A DNA stretch of 64,000 nucleotides from NCBI GenBank assembly GCA_041658345.1, contig JBBAAK010000003.1, positions 1 through 64,000 of the forward strand, given 5' to 3'. The notes under the pieces were generated by a model. That model was not told the DNA's origin and ran no database searches. It saw only the letters and a list, made by a program, of their open reading frames with translations. This document shows positions 34,259 to 42,912 of this stretch, piece after piece. The DNA comes from JBAZYV01 sp041658345. GTDB taxonomy: Bacteria; Patescibacteriota; Gracilibacteria; UBA1369; 2-02-FULL-48-14. The translations under genes were made by a program, and so were the position numbers. Positions within the stretch are counted from its first letter, which is position 1, and each line of letters begins with the position of its first letter.

Positions 34259-35287
34259 ATGTCCATAATTATCCATAAACTGACGGCGCTTAAGTGGCAA
34301 ATTGACGATTTGCGCCCTCTAAGCGAATCACAAAATAGGGCGATCCAAGAAAGGCTCCGCATTGAATGGACGTATAATTCAAATGCTATAGAGGGGAATA
34401 CTCTTACTTTTGGTGAAACTCTTTTCTTTTTGCGAGAAGGTTTAACTTCCGAAGGGAGGCCCCTAAAAGACTATTTGGAGGCAAAAAATCATGCCGAGGC
34501 AATCGAGGGATTGGATGAGATTCTTAGAAGCGAGCGTCCACTCACGGAAAGCGTGATTAAGGAATTGCACGCAGTCCTTATGCGTGGCACAGAATATAGC
34601 ATGGCAAAAGGTGCGCGAGGGCAAATGATCAAAAAAACAATCAGTCCCGGGAAGTACAAAATGCTCCCAAACCACGTACTTACCTTGTCCGGGAAAATTC
34701 ATCATTATGCAGACCCGCTTCATGTTAAAGATGAGATGGAAAAGCTTATGTCTTGGTACCATTCAACAGAAGCTCTAAATCCCGTTGAGAGGGCGGCGAT
34801 TTTTCATTACCGTTTTGTGGCAATACATCCTTTTGATGATGGAAACGGAAGAATGGCGCGACTGCTTATGAATTTGATTTTGATTGGGGCGGGATTCCCA
34901 CCGTGTATTATAAAAAATATTCATAGAAAAAATTATTTAAAAGCGCTCGAAGAAGTCGATCAAAAAAAGAGCTTTGAACCTTTTGTAGAATTTGTTGCCA
35001 AAGAACTTTTAGGCACTCTGGAAACTGTTATTTCTATTTTGGAAGGCAAAGAAATTGCCGTGGAAGAAGTCGGAACGCTTAATCGAACAGAAAGAGAACG
35101 TATGATTTTGGACGTTTTTGGTGCTGATGGCCTAAGTATTGGGCAAATTTTTGCAAAACTAAACCGCATAAAGCGCCCAACCCTAAAACTTGACTTAAAG
35201 GCGTTGGTAAAATCACGCAAACTCAAACACAGTGGAAAGGGGAAAGGGGTGACATACTATTCGCCACACTCACAAACCGTGGCCTGA
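34259..35287 (+). CDS. Fic-domain protein with C-terminal winged helix
   Basis: Predicted AMP-transferase. The N-terminal helix has the autoinhibitory motif SNAIEG at residues 41-46. The Fic loop is HPFDDGNGRMAR at 190-201; the core matches HPFxxGNGR, with Ala in place of the more usual Gly before the last Arg. The last ~70 residues (RMILDVFGADGLSIGQIFAK ... LDLKALVKSRKLKHSGKGKG) look like a winged-helix DNA-binding domain, which suggests autoregulation at the TTTGGATAT repeats upstream. 342 residues; target unknown. It is not closely similar to the Fic protein at 10217. Confidence 0.88.
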   Translation: MSIIIHKLTALKWQIDDLRPLSESQNRAIQERLRIEWTYNSNAIEGNTLTFGETLFFLREGLTSEGRPLKDYLEAKNHAEAIEGLDEILRSERPLTESVIKELHAVLMRGTEYSMAKGARGQMIKKTISPGKYKMLPNHVLTLSGKIHHYADPLHVKDEMEKLMSWYHSTEALNPVERAAIFHYRFVAIHPFDDGNGRMARLLMNLILIGAGFPPCIIKNIHRKNYLKALEEVDQKKSFEPFVEFVAKELLGTLETVISILEGKEIAVEEVGTLNRTERERMILDVFGADGLSIGQIFAKLNRIKRPTLKLDLKALVKSRKLKHSGKGKGVTYYSPHSQTVA

Positions 35288-35294
35288 CTTGCAT

Positions 35295-35324
35295 TTGACA
35301 TATTTGGGAATACATGTGTAAACT
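35295..35324 (+). promoter_or_regulatory. promoter of orphan gene 35354 (TTGACA-N18-TAAACT)
   Basis: Consensus TTGACA (35295-35300), 18 bases, TAAACT (35319-35324), with ACATGTG directly before the -10. The same 13-base block ACATGTGTAAACT recurs in the promoter at 35922. Confidence 0.6.
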
Positions 35325-35353
35325 CTGTTTTTACCTTATAGGTTCTTACTCCT

Positions 35354-35890
35354 ATGGATAAACGTGCGGATGCTGAGATTGAATTGCGTAGGATGGATAA
35401 AGTCCCAGCGGTCGCCCTTTATGTGTTAGGGGCAATAGGCCTCCTTGGCGGTGCTGTTGAAACCAATCATGCAATGGCTATGAAAACCCTGACTGCTAAC
35501 TGGGAAGGGACTGCTCTTAATAATGGAGATACTTTGGATGAAGTGTTTTGGAATAAGCGTGTGGTTTGTGAGCCTGCGGACGAAACTGCCTGTTATTTAA
35601 AGGTCCAAGCAAGGTCAGCTGATGGGAAAACCTATGGAGTTGTTGTTTCTACTACCAATCCAAGCCAAGTCTTGATGGCTGATGATAAAATTGTCACTAA
35701 TATTGTGAGTTGTGATGGTTTTTATTCTGCCTGCGGACACATGTCAAAACATCCTGGGATTGGGTTTGAGCGTGGCAAAAAATTAAGTGTTCACTCTCTG
35801 GGGCAGAGATCTGACAGTTTGTGTGATCTTAAAGACACGACTAAAACGTGGAAATATGAAAATCCGGAGATAGGATTTACCTGTAAATAA
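35354..35890 (+). CDS. orphan membrane-anchored protein, 178 residues
   Basis: One hydrophobic segment near the N-terminus (VPAVALYVLGAIGLLGGAVE) after a charged 17-residue start, then an external-looking domain with seven cysteines (VVCEPADETACY, VSCDGFYSACGH, LCDLKD, FTCK), suitable for disulfides. No family recognised. It is the first of three orphan genes between the Fic gene and the hydrogenase-like operon and shares a promoter type with the next one. Confidence 0.55.
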   Translation: MDKRADAEIELRRMDKVPAVALYVLGAIGLLGGAVETNHAMAMKTLTANWEGTALNNGDTLDEVFWNKRVVCEPADETACYLKVQARSADGKTYGVVVSTTNPSQVLMADDKIVTNIVSCDGFYSACGHMSKHPGIGFERGKKLSVHSLGQRSDSLCDLKDTTKTWKYENPEIGFTCK

Positions 35891-35921
35891 GGTTTGCTAT
35901 AATGATCTTAGTCAATTTTAT

Positions 35922-35951
35922 TTGACATAAAGCTAAAAACATGTGTAAACT
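35922..35951 (+). promoter_or_regulatory. promoter of orphan gene 35988 (TTGACA-N18-TAAACT)
   Basis: TTGACA (35922-35927), 18 bases, TAAACT (35946-35951), again with ACATGTG before the -10. It appears to be a duplicate of the promoter at 35295. Confidence 0.6.
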
Positions 35952-35987
35952 GCGGACTTAAAAAAGTTTACCCTTATCCCAAATTTT

Positions 35988-36311
35988 ATGAGTGATATGC
36001 CTGTTGACTTGGATTATGAGGCACCTCGGAATACGTACCCAGGTGAATTGCCTCTACCTATGTCTAATACCACCCCCCCTCAACGTACTTCCCCTGACTA
36101 TGAGAATTGGCAGGAGGAATTGGGGGATGTTGCAAATACCGTAGGCGGTGCAGCTTGTATTATTGGCGCAGTTGCTGCTTATTCTGCTTTTATTTTGGCA
36201 CTTAACGGTGGAATTCGCCACGATGTTCTTAATACTTTAGATGCTGGAAGCGCGCCAACTACAACTTCTATGTCTTACGAAGATACGACAGAGGAATCTT
36301 CCGCAGAATAA
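35988..36311 (+). CDS. orphan small membrane protein, 107 residues
   Basis: Proline-rich acidic N-terminus (about 45 residues), one transmembrane segment (GGAACIIGAVAAYSAFILAL) and a Thr/Ser/Glu-rich tail. No family recognised; the topology suggests a small surface protein. Confidence 0.5.
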   Translation: MSDMPVDLDYEAPRNTYPGELPLPMSNTTPPQRTSPDYENWQEELGDVANTVGGAACIIGAVAAYSAFILALNGGIRHDVLNTLDAGSAPTTTSMSYEDTTEESSAE

Positions 36312-36344
36312 ATTTAATTCAAATATACATTTTTACATTAATTT

Positions 36345-37178
36345 ATGGGGCATATAGAGGGTGGGAATGAAGGGCATAGTGGACGACATGAGAGGCCACA
36401 TGTACTTGTGGTAAGATCGTCTGAGGCGAGGACTAATTTTAGCGGTGGGCATGCGTACAATTTTGTAATGCCTGATGCAGTGTTTAGGACGGAAGATCAA
36501 AACGTCGTTGATGCAGTTTGTGCAACCGCAAGAGTTGCGCATGGCCACAATACTCCTGGCGTGAAGCCTGTAGTGGTCAACCTCCCAGCAGGGTTGCGTG
36601 AAAGTTTGGCCTGGTTTCTTGGTGGGCTTGAAGCCGATGGGAATCAAATGATTGTGAAGTCAAGGCCGGATATAGACTTTGCCGATTCTGGTCGTTTACG
36701 CTCTTGTGGGCTTAGTTGTGTGGACAGGCGTTTGAATAATGGTGGTGCGGATTTAGGTACTGGCACTTGTCCAATCACTTATCCCGGTGGCGGACTTGCT
36801 TTAGACCCTAAGCTTAAGGGCAAAATCCCACCATACCACAGGGTGGCTTTGCTACGTGGACTTAGAGAAGCTAAGGAGGCCGGATGGTCCTTAAATACTA
36901 TTGATTATCATGGAGCTTTTGGTGAAGCCAAGGGTTGTGGAATGCGAGCATTTTTGGCAAAAAGTGATGAAAGCATTGGAAGGGACTTATCACGTCCACA
37001 GCAAGTAGTCGACATGTTAAAGAGGGGAAGGGACGAACTTGGTGCTCTCAACTTATGTGGCACAGATTGTCGCCTTACCTTTACAGGTCTGACTCGGCGC
37101 AATGATAGCACCGTTTACGATTTTGAGGATCCTGGTGACCTAGAACACATTCTTAGCGTGCAGAGATTGGCCTTGTAA
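36345..37178 (+). CDS. orphan protein with beta-carbonic-anhydrase-like residue pattern
   Basis: 277 residues, no signal peptide. The middle shows LSCVDRRL (C-x-D-x-R), then YPGGGLAL, and about 65 residues later a His and a Cys in DYHGAFGEAKGCGM. This order resembles the zinc-binding pattern of beta-carbonic anhydrases (CxDxR, later HxxCG), but the His-Cys spacing is eight residues rather than two, so zinc binding by the same ligands is uncertain. A further Cys pair (LCGTDC) lies near the C-terminus. It ends about 30 bases before the promoter of the complex-I-like operon. Function not established. Confidence 0.5.
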   Translation: MGHIEGGNEGHSGRHERPHVLVVRSSEARTNFSGGHAYNFVMPDAVFRTEDQNVVDAVCATARVAHGHNTPGVKPVVVNLPAGLRESLAWFLGGLEADGNQMIVKSRPDIDFADSGRLRSCGLSCVDRRLNNGGADLGTGTCPITYPGGGLALDPKLKGKIPPYHRVALLRGLREAKEAGWSLNTIDYHGAFGEAKGCGMRAFLAKSDESIGRDLSRPQQVVDMLKRGRDELGALNLCGTDCRLTFTGLTRRNDSTVYDFEDPGDLEHILSVQRLAL

Positions 37179-37208
37179 AGTTAATTCCAACGACTCAATC
37201 AATTTCAT

Positions 37209-37237
37209 TTGACTAAGTGCGGAAAGTTTTATATTTT
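37209..37237 (+). promoter_or_regulatory. promoter of the hydrogenase-like operon
   Basis: TTGACT (37209-37214), 17 bases, TATTTT (37232-37237), giving a leader of about 50 bases to the ATG at 37296. Its position also argues against the TTG start at 37209. Confidence 0.45.
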
Positions 37238-37295
37238 AGGTGGCGAACTGGGTTGTGGCGTAGAAGCGGGACCACAAAAATATCTTTTTAAAACT

Positions 37296-37838
37296 ATGTT
37301 CAAACTTCTTTTAAAAATATTAAGGACCCCAAGCAATTTAATTTCAATAAGTGATGAAGACCGCGAGCAAGCGGAAGTTTTGGCTGTTGGTAAAAAATTA
37401 GAAGACAAGGTGAAGGTTCTATTTAAAGGGTCTCTTGCTATAAGGCAAGTAGATGCCGGTTCCGATAATGCCTGCGAGCAAGAATTGGTAGCTCTATCAA
37501 ACAGTTTTTATGATATTGACCGTTTTGGTATCCACTTTGTGGCCTCTCCAAAGCATGCAGATATGCTTATGGTAACCGGGCCTGTGACTCGCAATATGGC
37601 AGAAGCATTGAAAAGAGCTTATAACGCAACACCAAATCCAAAAATTATAGTGGCGGTTGGCGATGATGCCATTAATGGAGGTTTATTTAAAGGCTCCTAT
37701 GCTGTGCAGGATGGAGTTGGTGAAGTTATACCTGTGGATTATTGCATCCCCGGGGACCCGCCTAGCCCTAAGACGATTATTTGTCATTTATTGAATCTCT
37801 TGGAGGTAGTCCACGCTAAATCGTTATCAAAAAAATAA
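37296..37838 (+). CDS. hydrogenase small-subunit-like (NuoB/HyfI family), cluster cysteines lost
   Basis: Member of the NuoB/HycG/EchC family, which holds the proximal [4Fe-4S] cluster next to the catalytic site. The fold motifs are clear: MFKLLLKILRTPSN, IRQVDAGS, RFGIHFVASPKHADMLMVTG, PVTRNMAEALKRAYNATPNP, IVAVGD and IPGDPPSP. But the four cluster cysteines are mostly gone: GSCNGC is GSDNAC (Asp57; Cys60 kept), GDCA is GDDA (Asp124) and PGCPP is PGDPP (Asp154). All three changes are to Asp. With a single Cys left, a [4Fe-4S] cluster is unlikely. ATG 37296 matches the family start and lies downstream of the promoter. 180 residues, first gene of the six-gene operon. Confidence 0.88.
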   Translation: MFKLLLKILRTPSNLISISDEDREQAEVLAVGKKLEDKVKVLFKGSLAIRQVDAGSDNACEQELVALSNSFYDIDRFGIHFVASPKHADMLMVTGPVTRNMAEALKRAYNATPNPKIIVAVGDDAINGGLFKGSYAVQDGVGEVIPVDYCIPGDPPSPKTIICHLLNLLEVVHAKSLSKK

Positions 37839-37839
37839 T

Positions 37840-39888
37840 ATGATAGACACAATTGTATCTCCGGCCGGTTTTATAGCTTTACTATCTTTTTTCTTCGTTG
37901 GAGCGCTTGGGTCTTTTGTTTTCCAAAAGAATGACCGCCTTGCCAACTTATGGGGCAGTTTATTTGCAATCGTGGGGTCAATTTGGGGAATATTGTTTTC
38001 AATTCTGTTGCTCCGTTCTTCCTCTGATATATTTTTTACAACCGGAACTTCTGTTTTCCCTCTGCTTTCAATTTCTTTCAATTTGGATAAATTGGCCGGT
38101 TTTTTTGTTTTTGTGATTTCGCTAATTGCTTTGTTTTGTTCAATCTATGGCCTTGGATATGTAAAGCATTATTACAGAAAATATAATATTGGGGCGTTAG
38201 GATTTTTCTACAACCTATTTATTGTTGGCATGCTTGCGGTTGTTACGGCCAGCAATGGTTTGTTCTTCCTTATAGCTTGGGAAATTATGTCTGTAGCATC
38301 TTATTTTCTCGTGGTTTACGATCGCGATGACGAAGACAATGTTAAAGCTGGGTTTCTCTATTTAATCATGACCCACATTGGCACGGTCTTCATTATATTG
38401 GCTTTTATTCTTCTTTATCAATCCACCGGTTCTTTTGATTTTACCAGCATAAAGGCGAGCGTTGCGCTTGTCCCATTATCGGTCAAAAATATTATTTTTG
38501 TGTTGGCGATGGTTGGGTTTGGCACAAAGGCCGGTATTGTTCCTTTCCATATCTGGCTTCCTAGCGCTCATCCCGCCGCTCCATCTCATGTGTCTGGTTT
38601 AATGTCCGGAGTGATGATTAAAACCGGTATCTACATGATGATCAGAATCTTCATGGACATGCTCCAGCCGATTCCTGCCTGGTGGGGTCTTACTATTTTG
38701 ATTGTTGGATCAGTATCTTCATTATTGGGGGTTTTATATGCGTTAACAGAGCATGATATCAAACGATTGTTGGCTTATCACAGTATTGAAAACATAGGAA
38801 TTATTTTACTTGGACTCGGAAGCGCCCTCACTTTTAGCTCGTTAAATATGCCGACCTTGGCCTTGCTTAGTCTTGTGGCTGCGCTTTTCCACACTCTTAA
38901 TCATGCCACCTTTAAGTCACTACTGTTCTTGAGTGCCGGTTCGGTTATAAATGCTACACATACCAGAAATATGGAGGAGTATGGTGGTCTTATAAAATAT
39001 ATGCCACAAACGGCATTTTTCTTTTTGATTGGTTCCATGGCTATCTCGGCCTTGCCACCATTTAACGGTTTCTTTAGTGAATGGCTTACTTTCCAGTCTC
39101 TTTTCCAAGGGTTGGCAGGTTTAGACTTCCCAAGCAAAGCGATATTTATGGCATCAGCCGGAGCTTTGGCCTTTACTGGTGGCCTCGCCTTAGCTTGTTT
39201 TGTTAAGGCTTTTGGCGCAACTTTTTTGGCACGACCTAGGAGCAAGGAAGTGGAACATGCTAAAGAATCTTCTTTCCTTTTACGTTTTGGCATGGGCGCG
39301 TTAGCAATACTTTCTCTGTTGTTTGGAGTGTTTTCCGGTTATGTAAGCTCTGTGCTTGTTGAGATAGGAAGAGGCTTTGATGCTCTTAGCACCGCTCCGT
39401 CCTTTCTTTCCGTTTCTAAAAACTATGGGCTTGGGACCGGGACTTTCTCTTTTGTTTCCGCTCCAATGATCTTTGTCTTTCTACTTATAGCGATTGTGTT
39501 GGTCTTTTTGGCAACAAAATATCTAGTGCATAAAAAACAGGAAGTTATAATCGGGGACACTTGGGACTGTGGCGTAAATTTAAATCCACGAATGGAAATT
39601 ACCTCCACGGGTTTTGCACGCTCTATAATCCTAATTTTTAAGGGTGTTTTGAAGCCAAGTATTCAAAAAGACGTGGAATACCATGACGATAAAAGCAGAT
39701 TTTTGCCAAAATCCAGAACTGTTATTCTTAGCGTAAATGACGTCTACCAAATCTATTTTTATCTACCTTTGAGTAAATTTGTGGCTTATTTATCTGAGCG
39801 TGCAAAAACTATTCAAGGTGGAAATGTAAATTTCTATATTTTCTATATTTTTGTCGCAGTCTTAGCTTCATTATTTTTAGTACAATAA
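37840..39888 (+). CDS. NuoL/HyfB-like antiporter-type membrane subunit
   Basis: Proton- or sodium-translocating subunit of the complex-I/group-4-hydrogenase superfamily. About 15-16 hydrophobic helices in 682 residues. Key residues are kept: Glu in FLIAWEIMSVASYFLV, Lys in GFGTKAGIVPFHIWLPSAHP, Lys in SGVMIKTGIYMM, and the broken-helix region LLAYHSIENIGII. HyfB-type proteins match this length. The start is one base after the small-subunit stop. The pumping machinery looks intact, unlike the cofactor-binding subunits. Confidence 0.92.
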   Translation: MIDTIVSPAGFIALLSFFFVGALGSFVFQKNDRLANLWGSLFAIVGSIWGILFSILLLRSSSDIFFTTGTSVFPLLSISFNLDKLAGFFVFVISLIALFCSIYGLGYVKHYYRKYNIGALGFFYNLFIVGMLAVVTASNGLFFLIAWEIMSVASYFLVVYDRDDEDNVKAGFLYLIMTHIGTVFIILAFILLYQSTGSFDFTSIKASVALVPLSVKNIIFVLAMVGFGTKAGIVPFHIWLPSAHPAAPSHVSGLMSGVMIKTGIYMMIRIFMDMLQPIPAWWGLTILIVGSVSSLLGVLYALTEHDIKRLLAYHSIENIGIILLGLGSALTFSSLNMPTLALLSLVAALFHTLNHATFKSLLFLSAGSVINATHTRNMEEYGGLIKYMPQTAFFFLIGSMAISALPPFNGFFSEWLTFQSLFQGLAGLDFPSKAIFMASAGALAFTGGLALACFVKAFGATFLARPRSKEVEHAKESSFLLRFGMGALAILSLLFGVFSGYVSSVLVEIGRGFDALSTAPSFLSVSKNYGLGTGTFSFVSAPMIFVFLLIAIVLVFLATKYLVHKKQEVIIGDTWDCGVNLNPRMEITSTGFARSIILIFKGVLKPSIQKDVEYHDDKSRFLPKSRTVILSVNDVYQIYFYLPLSKFVAYLSERAKTIQGGNVNFYIFYIFVAVLASLFLVQ

Positions 39889-39891
39889 TCT

Positions 39892-40818
39892 ATGTCTATT
39901 ATCCTTTGGTTGGTTCAAATCATCCTGGTTCCGGCGCTATCACCGCTTGGCGTTGGTTTAACCAGAAAAATGAAGGCAAAACTGCAGAATCGTAAAGGGG
40001 CCAGTGTTTTTCAACCATATTATGATTTATGGAAACTTTTCCACAAAGATGAAGTTGTTAGTAAAGATGCCTCGTGGGTATTTAATATTGCTCCAACCAT
40101 TATTTTTGCCGTAACGCTTTTTGTTGGGGCAAGTATTCCTCTTTTTGCTTCTTTCTTAGGTAATGCTTTAACTGGCGACATGTTGGTGATTGTTTATACT
40201 TTAGCTATCGGCACATTCTTTTTAGCACTTGCGGGTATGGACACGGGAAGTGCCTTCGGTGGATTTGGTTCCAGCCGTGAAATGACTATTTCCGCCCTTG
40301 CCGAGGGAGGGTTTATATTTGCACTTTTGACAGTTGCTCTCCGGGGGAATAGCACAAATGTATTCACCATTTCCGAAACGGCTTTGTCTTCGTTTAGCTA
40401 TGATTCTTTGCCGATAATTTTGGCATTTTTAGGATTTTTTGTGGTACTTCTTGCCGAGACGGCGCGTTTCCCTTTTGATAATCCGGCAACTCACTTGGAA
40501 TTAACTATGGTGCATGAAGCTATGATTTTGGAATATTCCGGAAAGAAATTGGCGCTATTGGAATGGGCATCTGCAAATAAGCTTTTGATATTTGCCACCT
40601 TGGGAACAAATCTATTTTTCCCGCTAGGAATAGCACAAAGTGCCGACCCTAAAGCAATATTGATTGGGGTCATCGCCTTTTTAGTAAAAGTGTTTGTTGT
40701 TTACGTGGTGATAGCAATGATTGAATCATGTATGGCAAAATTCAGATTCTTCCGATTGCCCGATCTTCTAATAGTTTCTTTTATTCTTAGCTGCGTGGCA
40801 ATAGCCTTATTACAATAA
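39892..40818 (+). CDS. NuoH/HyfC-like membrane subunit
   Basis: Membrane subunit that joins the peripheral arm to the antiporter-like subunits. 308 residues with about eight helices. Diagnostic segments: GLTRKMKAKLQNRKGASVFQ (amphipathic loop), LAGMDTGSAFGGFGSSREM, and ETARFPFDNPATHLELTMVH followed by EAMILEYSG. The acidic residues of the E-channel loops (ETARFPFDNP, HLELTMVHEAM) are present. Confidence 0.93.
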   Translation: MSIILWLVQIILVPALSPLGVGLTRKMKAKLQNRKGASVFQPYYDLWKLFHKDEVVSKDASWVFNIAPTIIFAVTLFVGASIPLFASFLGNALTGDMLVIVYTLAIGTFFLALAGMDTGSAFGGFGSSREMTISALAEGGFIFALLTVALRGNSTNVFTISETALSSFSYDSLPIILAFLGFFVVLLAETARFPFDNPATHLELTMVHEAMILEYSGKKLALLEWASANKLLIFATLGTNLFFPLGIAQSADPKAILIGVIAFLVKVFVVYVVIAMIESCMAKFRFFRLPDLLIVSFILSCVAIALLQ

Positions 40819-40819
40819 T

Positions 40820-41467
40820 ATGGACCTAACACTCTTTCAGTTTATATTGGCACTTTTCTTCCTCACTGTTTTCTTTTTGCACCTTGTGAAAAAGAACTCT
40901 GAGGCTACCGTCCTTTATGGATTCCAATCCCTTTTGGTTGTGATCTTGTTGTTCGTTTTTTACTTAGAGACGAATAATATTTATTCATTGTTCGTGGTGA
41001 TCTTGATGTTGCTGGTTAAAGTAATTCTTGCTCCAACATTTATTTTCCGCCTTATAAAGAGGGATGGTTTAAAATTTTCGGCTAGTTCTTTTGTTAGCAC
41101 TCCACTTGCCCTCATTATTGTAACGGGTCTTACAATACTGGCCCATTCGTCTGTATTCTCATCCTTGGGATCTATTGTGCCTGCCAATCAAGAGCTCTTG
41201 TCTTTAACTCTTTCTGCACTTTTTGTTTCATTGTTTTTGATTGTGAATCGCAAAGGAGCTATTTCTCAGATTATAGGGGTGTTGTCCTTGGAAAACAGTA
41301 TTGTAACCTTTGCTCTCTTTGCCGGTTTAGAACAGTCGGCAGGTTTACAAGCTGGAATTCTGTTCGATATCTTTATCTGGATTTTTATAGCCACTATTTT
41401 TATATCCAATATCTATAAACATTTTGGAACGCTTGACGTGACCGAAATGAAAAACTTAAAAGATTAA
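40820..41467 (+). CDS. HyfE-like membrane subunit
   Basis: 215 residues, six or seven transmembrane helices, corresponding to the HyfE (NuoK-related) subunit of group 4 hydrogenase complexes. VILAPTFIFRLIKRDG and LSLENSIVTFALFAGLEQSAG are the most HyfE-like parts; the latter carries a membrane Glu expected in the proton path. It follows the NuoH-like gene by one base. Confidence 0.85.
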   Translation: MDLTLFQFILALFFLTVFFLHLVKKNSEATVLYGFQSLLVVILLFVFYLETNNIYSLFVVILMLLVKVILAPTFIFRLIKRDGLKFSASSFVSTPLALIIVTGLTILAHSSVFSSLGSIVPANQELLSLTLSALFVSLFLIVNRKGAISQIIGVLSLENSIVTFALFAGLEQSAGLQAGILFDIFIWIFIATIFISNIYKHFGTLDVTEMKNLKD

Positions 41468-41471
41468 TACT

Positions 41472-42908
41472 ATGGAGCTTATCCTCATTTTCGCAGTTAT
41501 CATCGTTTCAGCTATCGCTTGTCTGATGTCCAAGAACAGAATTGTTATGGAAGCTTCTTCAGTCATTGCTTCTTTAGTTGCATTTTTCGGGTCAATGGTT
41601 ATCGCAATGAAGGTTGCTACCGTTGGAAGCTACAGTCAGTGGTCATTTTTTTCCGTAGATGCCTTAGGAGCGATTATTATGATGATAGTTGCCTTTGTTG
41701 GGCTTGCGGCTACGATATATTCCGTACGTTATTTGCGAGAAGAAACTTCTAAAGAGATTATTGGATATAAAGAGGTCAAACAATATTTTATTTTGTTGAA
41801 TCTTTTCTTGGGGGCTATGTTCTTGGCCTCCACTTCCAGTAGCCCTATTTTTACTTGGATTGCCATTGAAGCCACTACGCTTTCCACCGCTTTCTTGATA
41901 AGTTTTTATAATAAACCAACGGCTATGGAAGCTGCTTGGAAATATTTAATTATAAATTCCGTAGGTCTCTTATTAGCATTTTTTGGGACGTTATTGTACT
42001 TTACCTCGTTTCAAATTGGTGCGGAGGCTGTGACCTGGACTACCTTGTTGTCTAATGCAGTTAATCTCGACCCCACGATTGCCAAAATGGCTTTTGTGTT
42101 CGTATTGGTTGGTTATGGTACAAAAGTGGGTCTTGCTCCTATGCACACTTGGCTCCCCGATGCGCATAGTAAGGCACCGGTGCCTATAAGTGCTTTGCTT
42201 TCGGGAGTACTTTTGAATGTAGCATTTATTGCAGTACTAAGGTTTAAGGCGGTTACGGATTTGGCTGTTGGCTCTGAGTTCTCACAAAAGTTGTTAATGG
42301 CATTTGGTTTGCTTTCCGTCCTAATCGCCGTCTTCATCATCTTTGGCCAGAAGAATTATAAGCGACTTCTAGCGTATTCCAGTATTGAGAATATGGGTAT
42401 AATCGCGCTTGGATTTGGCTTTGGTGGCCTTGGCGTATTTGCAGCCATTTTCCATCTTATTTATCATTCTCTTATTAAGTCTGCGCTATTTCTATCCGTT
42501 GGTAATATCTTCTTAAAATATAGTTCTACAAAAATTATAAATGTAAGAGGGGTTATAACTGCCTTGCCGGTTACCGGTGTGTTGTTTTTAACTGGTTTTT
42601 TTGCTATCACCGGTACTCCACCCTTTGGGATATTTTTGACTAAAATCTTTATTATTTCCGCTGGAATACAGGCTCATCCATTCTTGGGTGTTACTACCAT
42701 ATTGTTAACAGCGATTCTTTTTGTGGGTTTCTTCAAACATGTTGTTGCTATGACATTTGGGGCTAAGCCTGCGGAGATTAAAACCGGAGAGATAAGTGTT
42801 TGGCTCATTTTGCCTCCACTTGTACTTTTAACTGTTGCTTTGACTTTAAGTTTTTATGTTCCACAATTTTTACTTACGTTAATAAATACAGTAGTTTCAC
42901 AATATTAA
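41472..42908 (+). CDS. NuoN/HyfF-like antiporter-type membrane subunit
   Basis: Second antiporter-like subunit, 478 residues and about 14 helices. Conserved: FTWIAIEATTLSTAFLISFY (membrane Glu), GYGTKVGLAPMHTWLPDAHS (Lys), LLAYSSIENMGIIALG, and FFAITGTPPFGIFLTK. Together with the HyfB-like subunit the complex has two potential ion-pumping modules. Confidence 0.93.
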   Translation: MELILIFAVIIVSAIACLMSKNRIVMEASSVIASLVAFFGSMVIAMKVATVGSYSQWSFFSVDALGAIIMMIVAFVGLAATIYSVRYLREETSKEIIGYKEVKQYFILLNLFLGAMFLASTSSSPIFTWIAIEATTLSTAFLISFYNKPTAMEAAWKYLIINSVGLLLAFFGTLLYFTSFQIGAEAVTWTTLLSNAVNLDPTIAKMAFVFVLVGYGTKVGLAPMHTWLPDAHSKAPVPISALLSGVLLNVAFIAVLRFKAVTDLAVGSEFSQKLLMAFGLLSVLIAVFIIFGQKNYKRLLAYSSIENMGIIALGFGFGGLGVFAAIFHLIYHSLIKSALFLSVGNIFLKYSSTKIINVRGVITALPVTGVLFLTGFFAITGTPPFGIFLTKIFIISAGIQAHPFLGVTTILLTAILFVGFFKHVVAMTFGAKPAEIKTGEISVWLILPPLVLLTVALTLSFYVPQFLLTLINTVVSQY

Positions 42909-42912
42909 TTTT

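Noticed and set aside
37209..37295. TTG start that would lengthen the hydrogenase small subunit by 29 codons
   Set aside because: The TTG lies inside a promoter -35 box, the extra residues are not family-like, and ATG 37296 gives the conserved opening.
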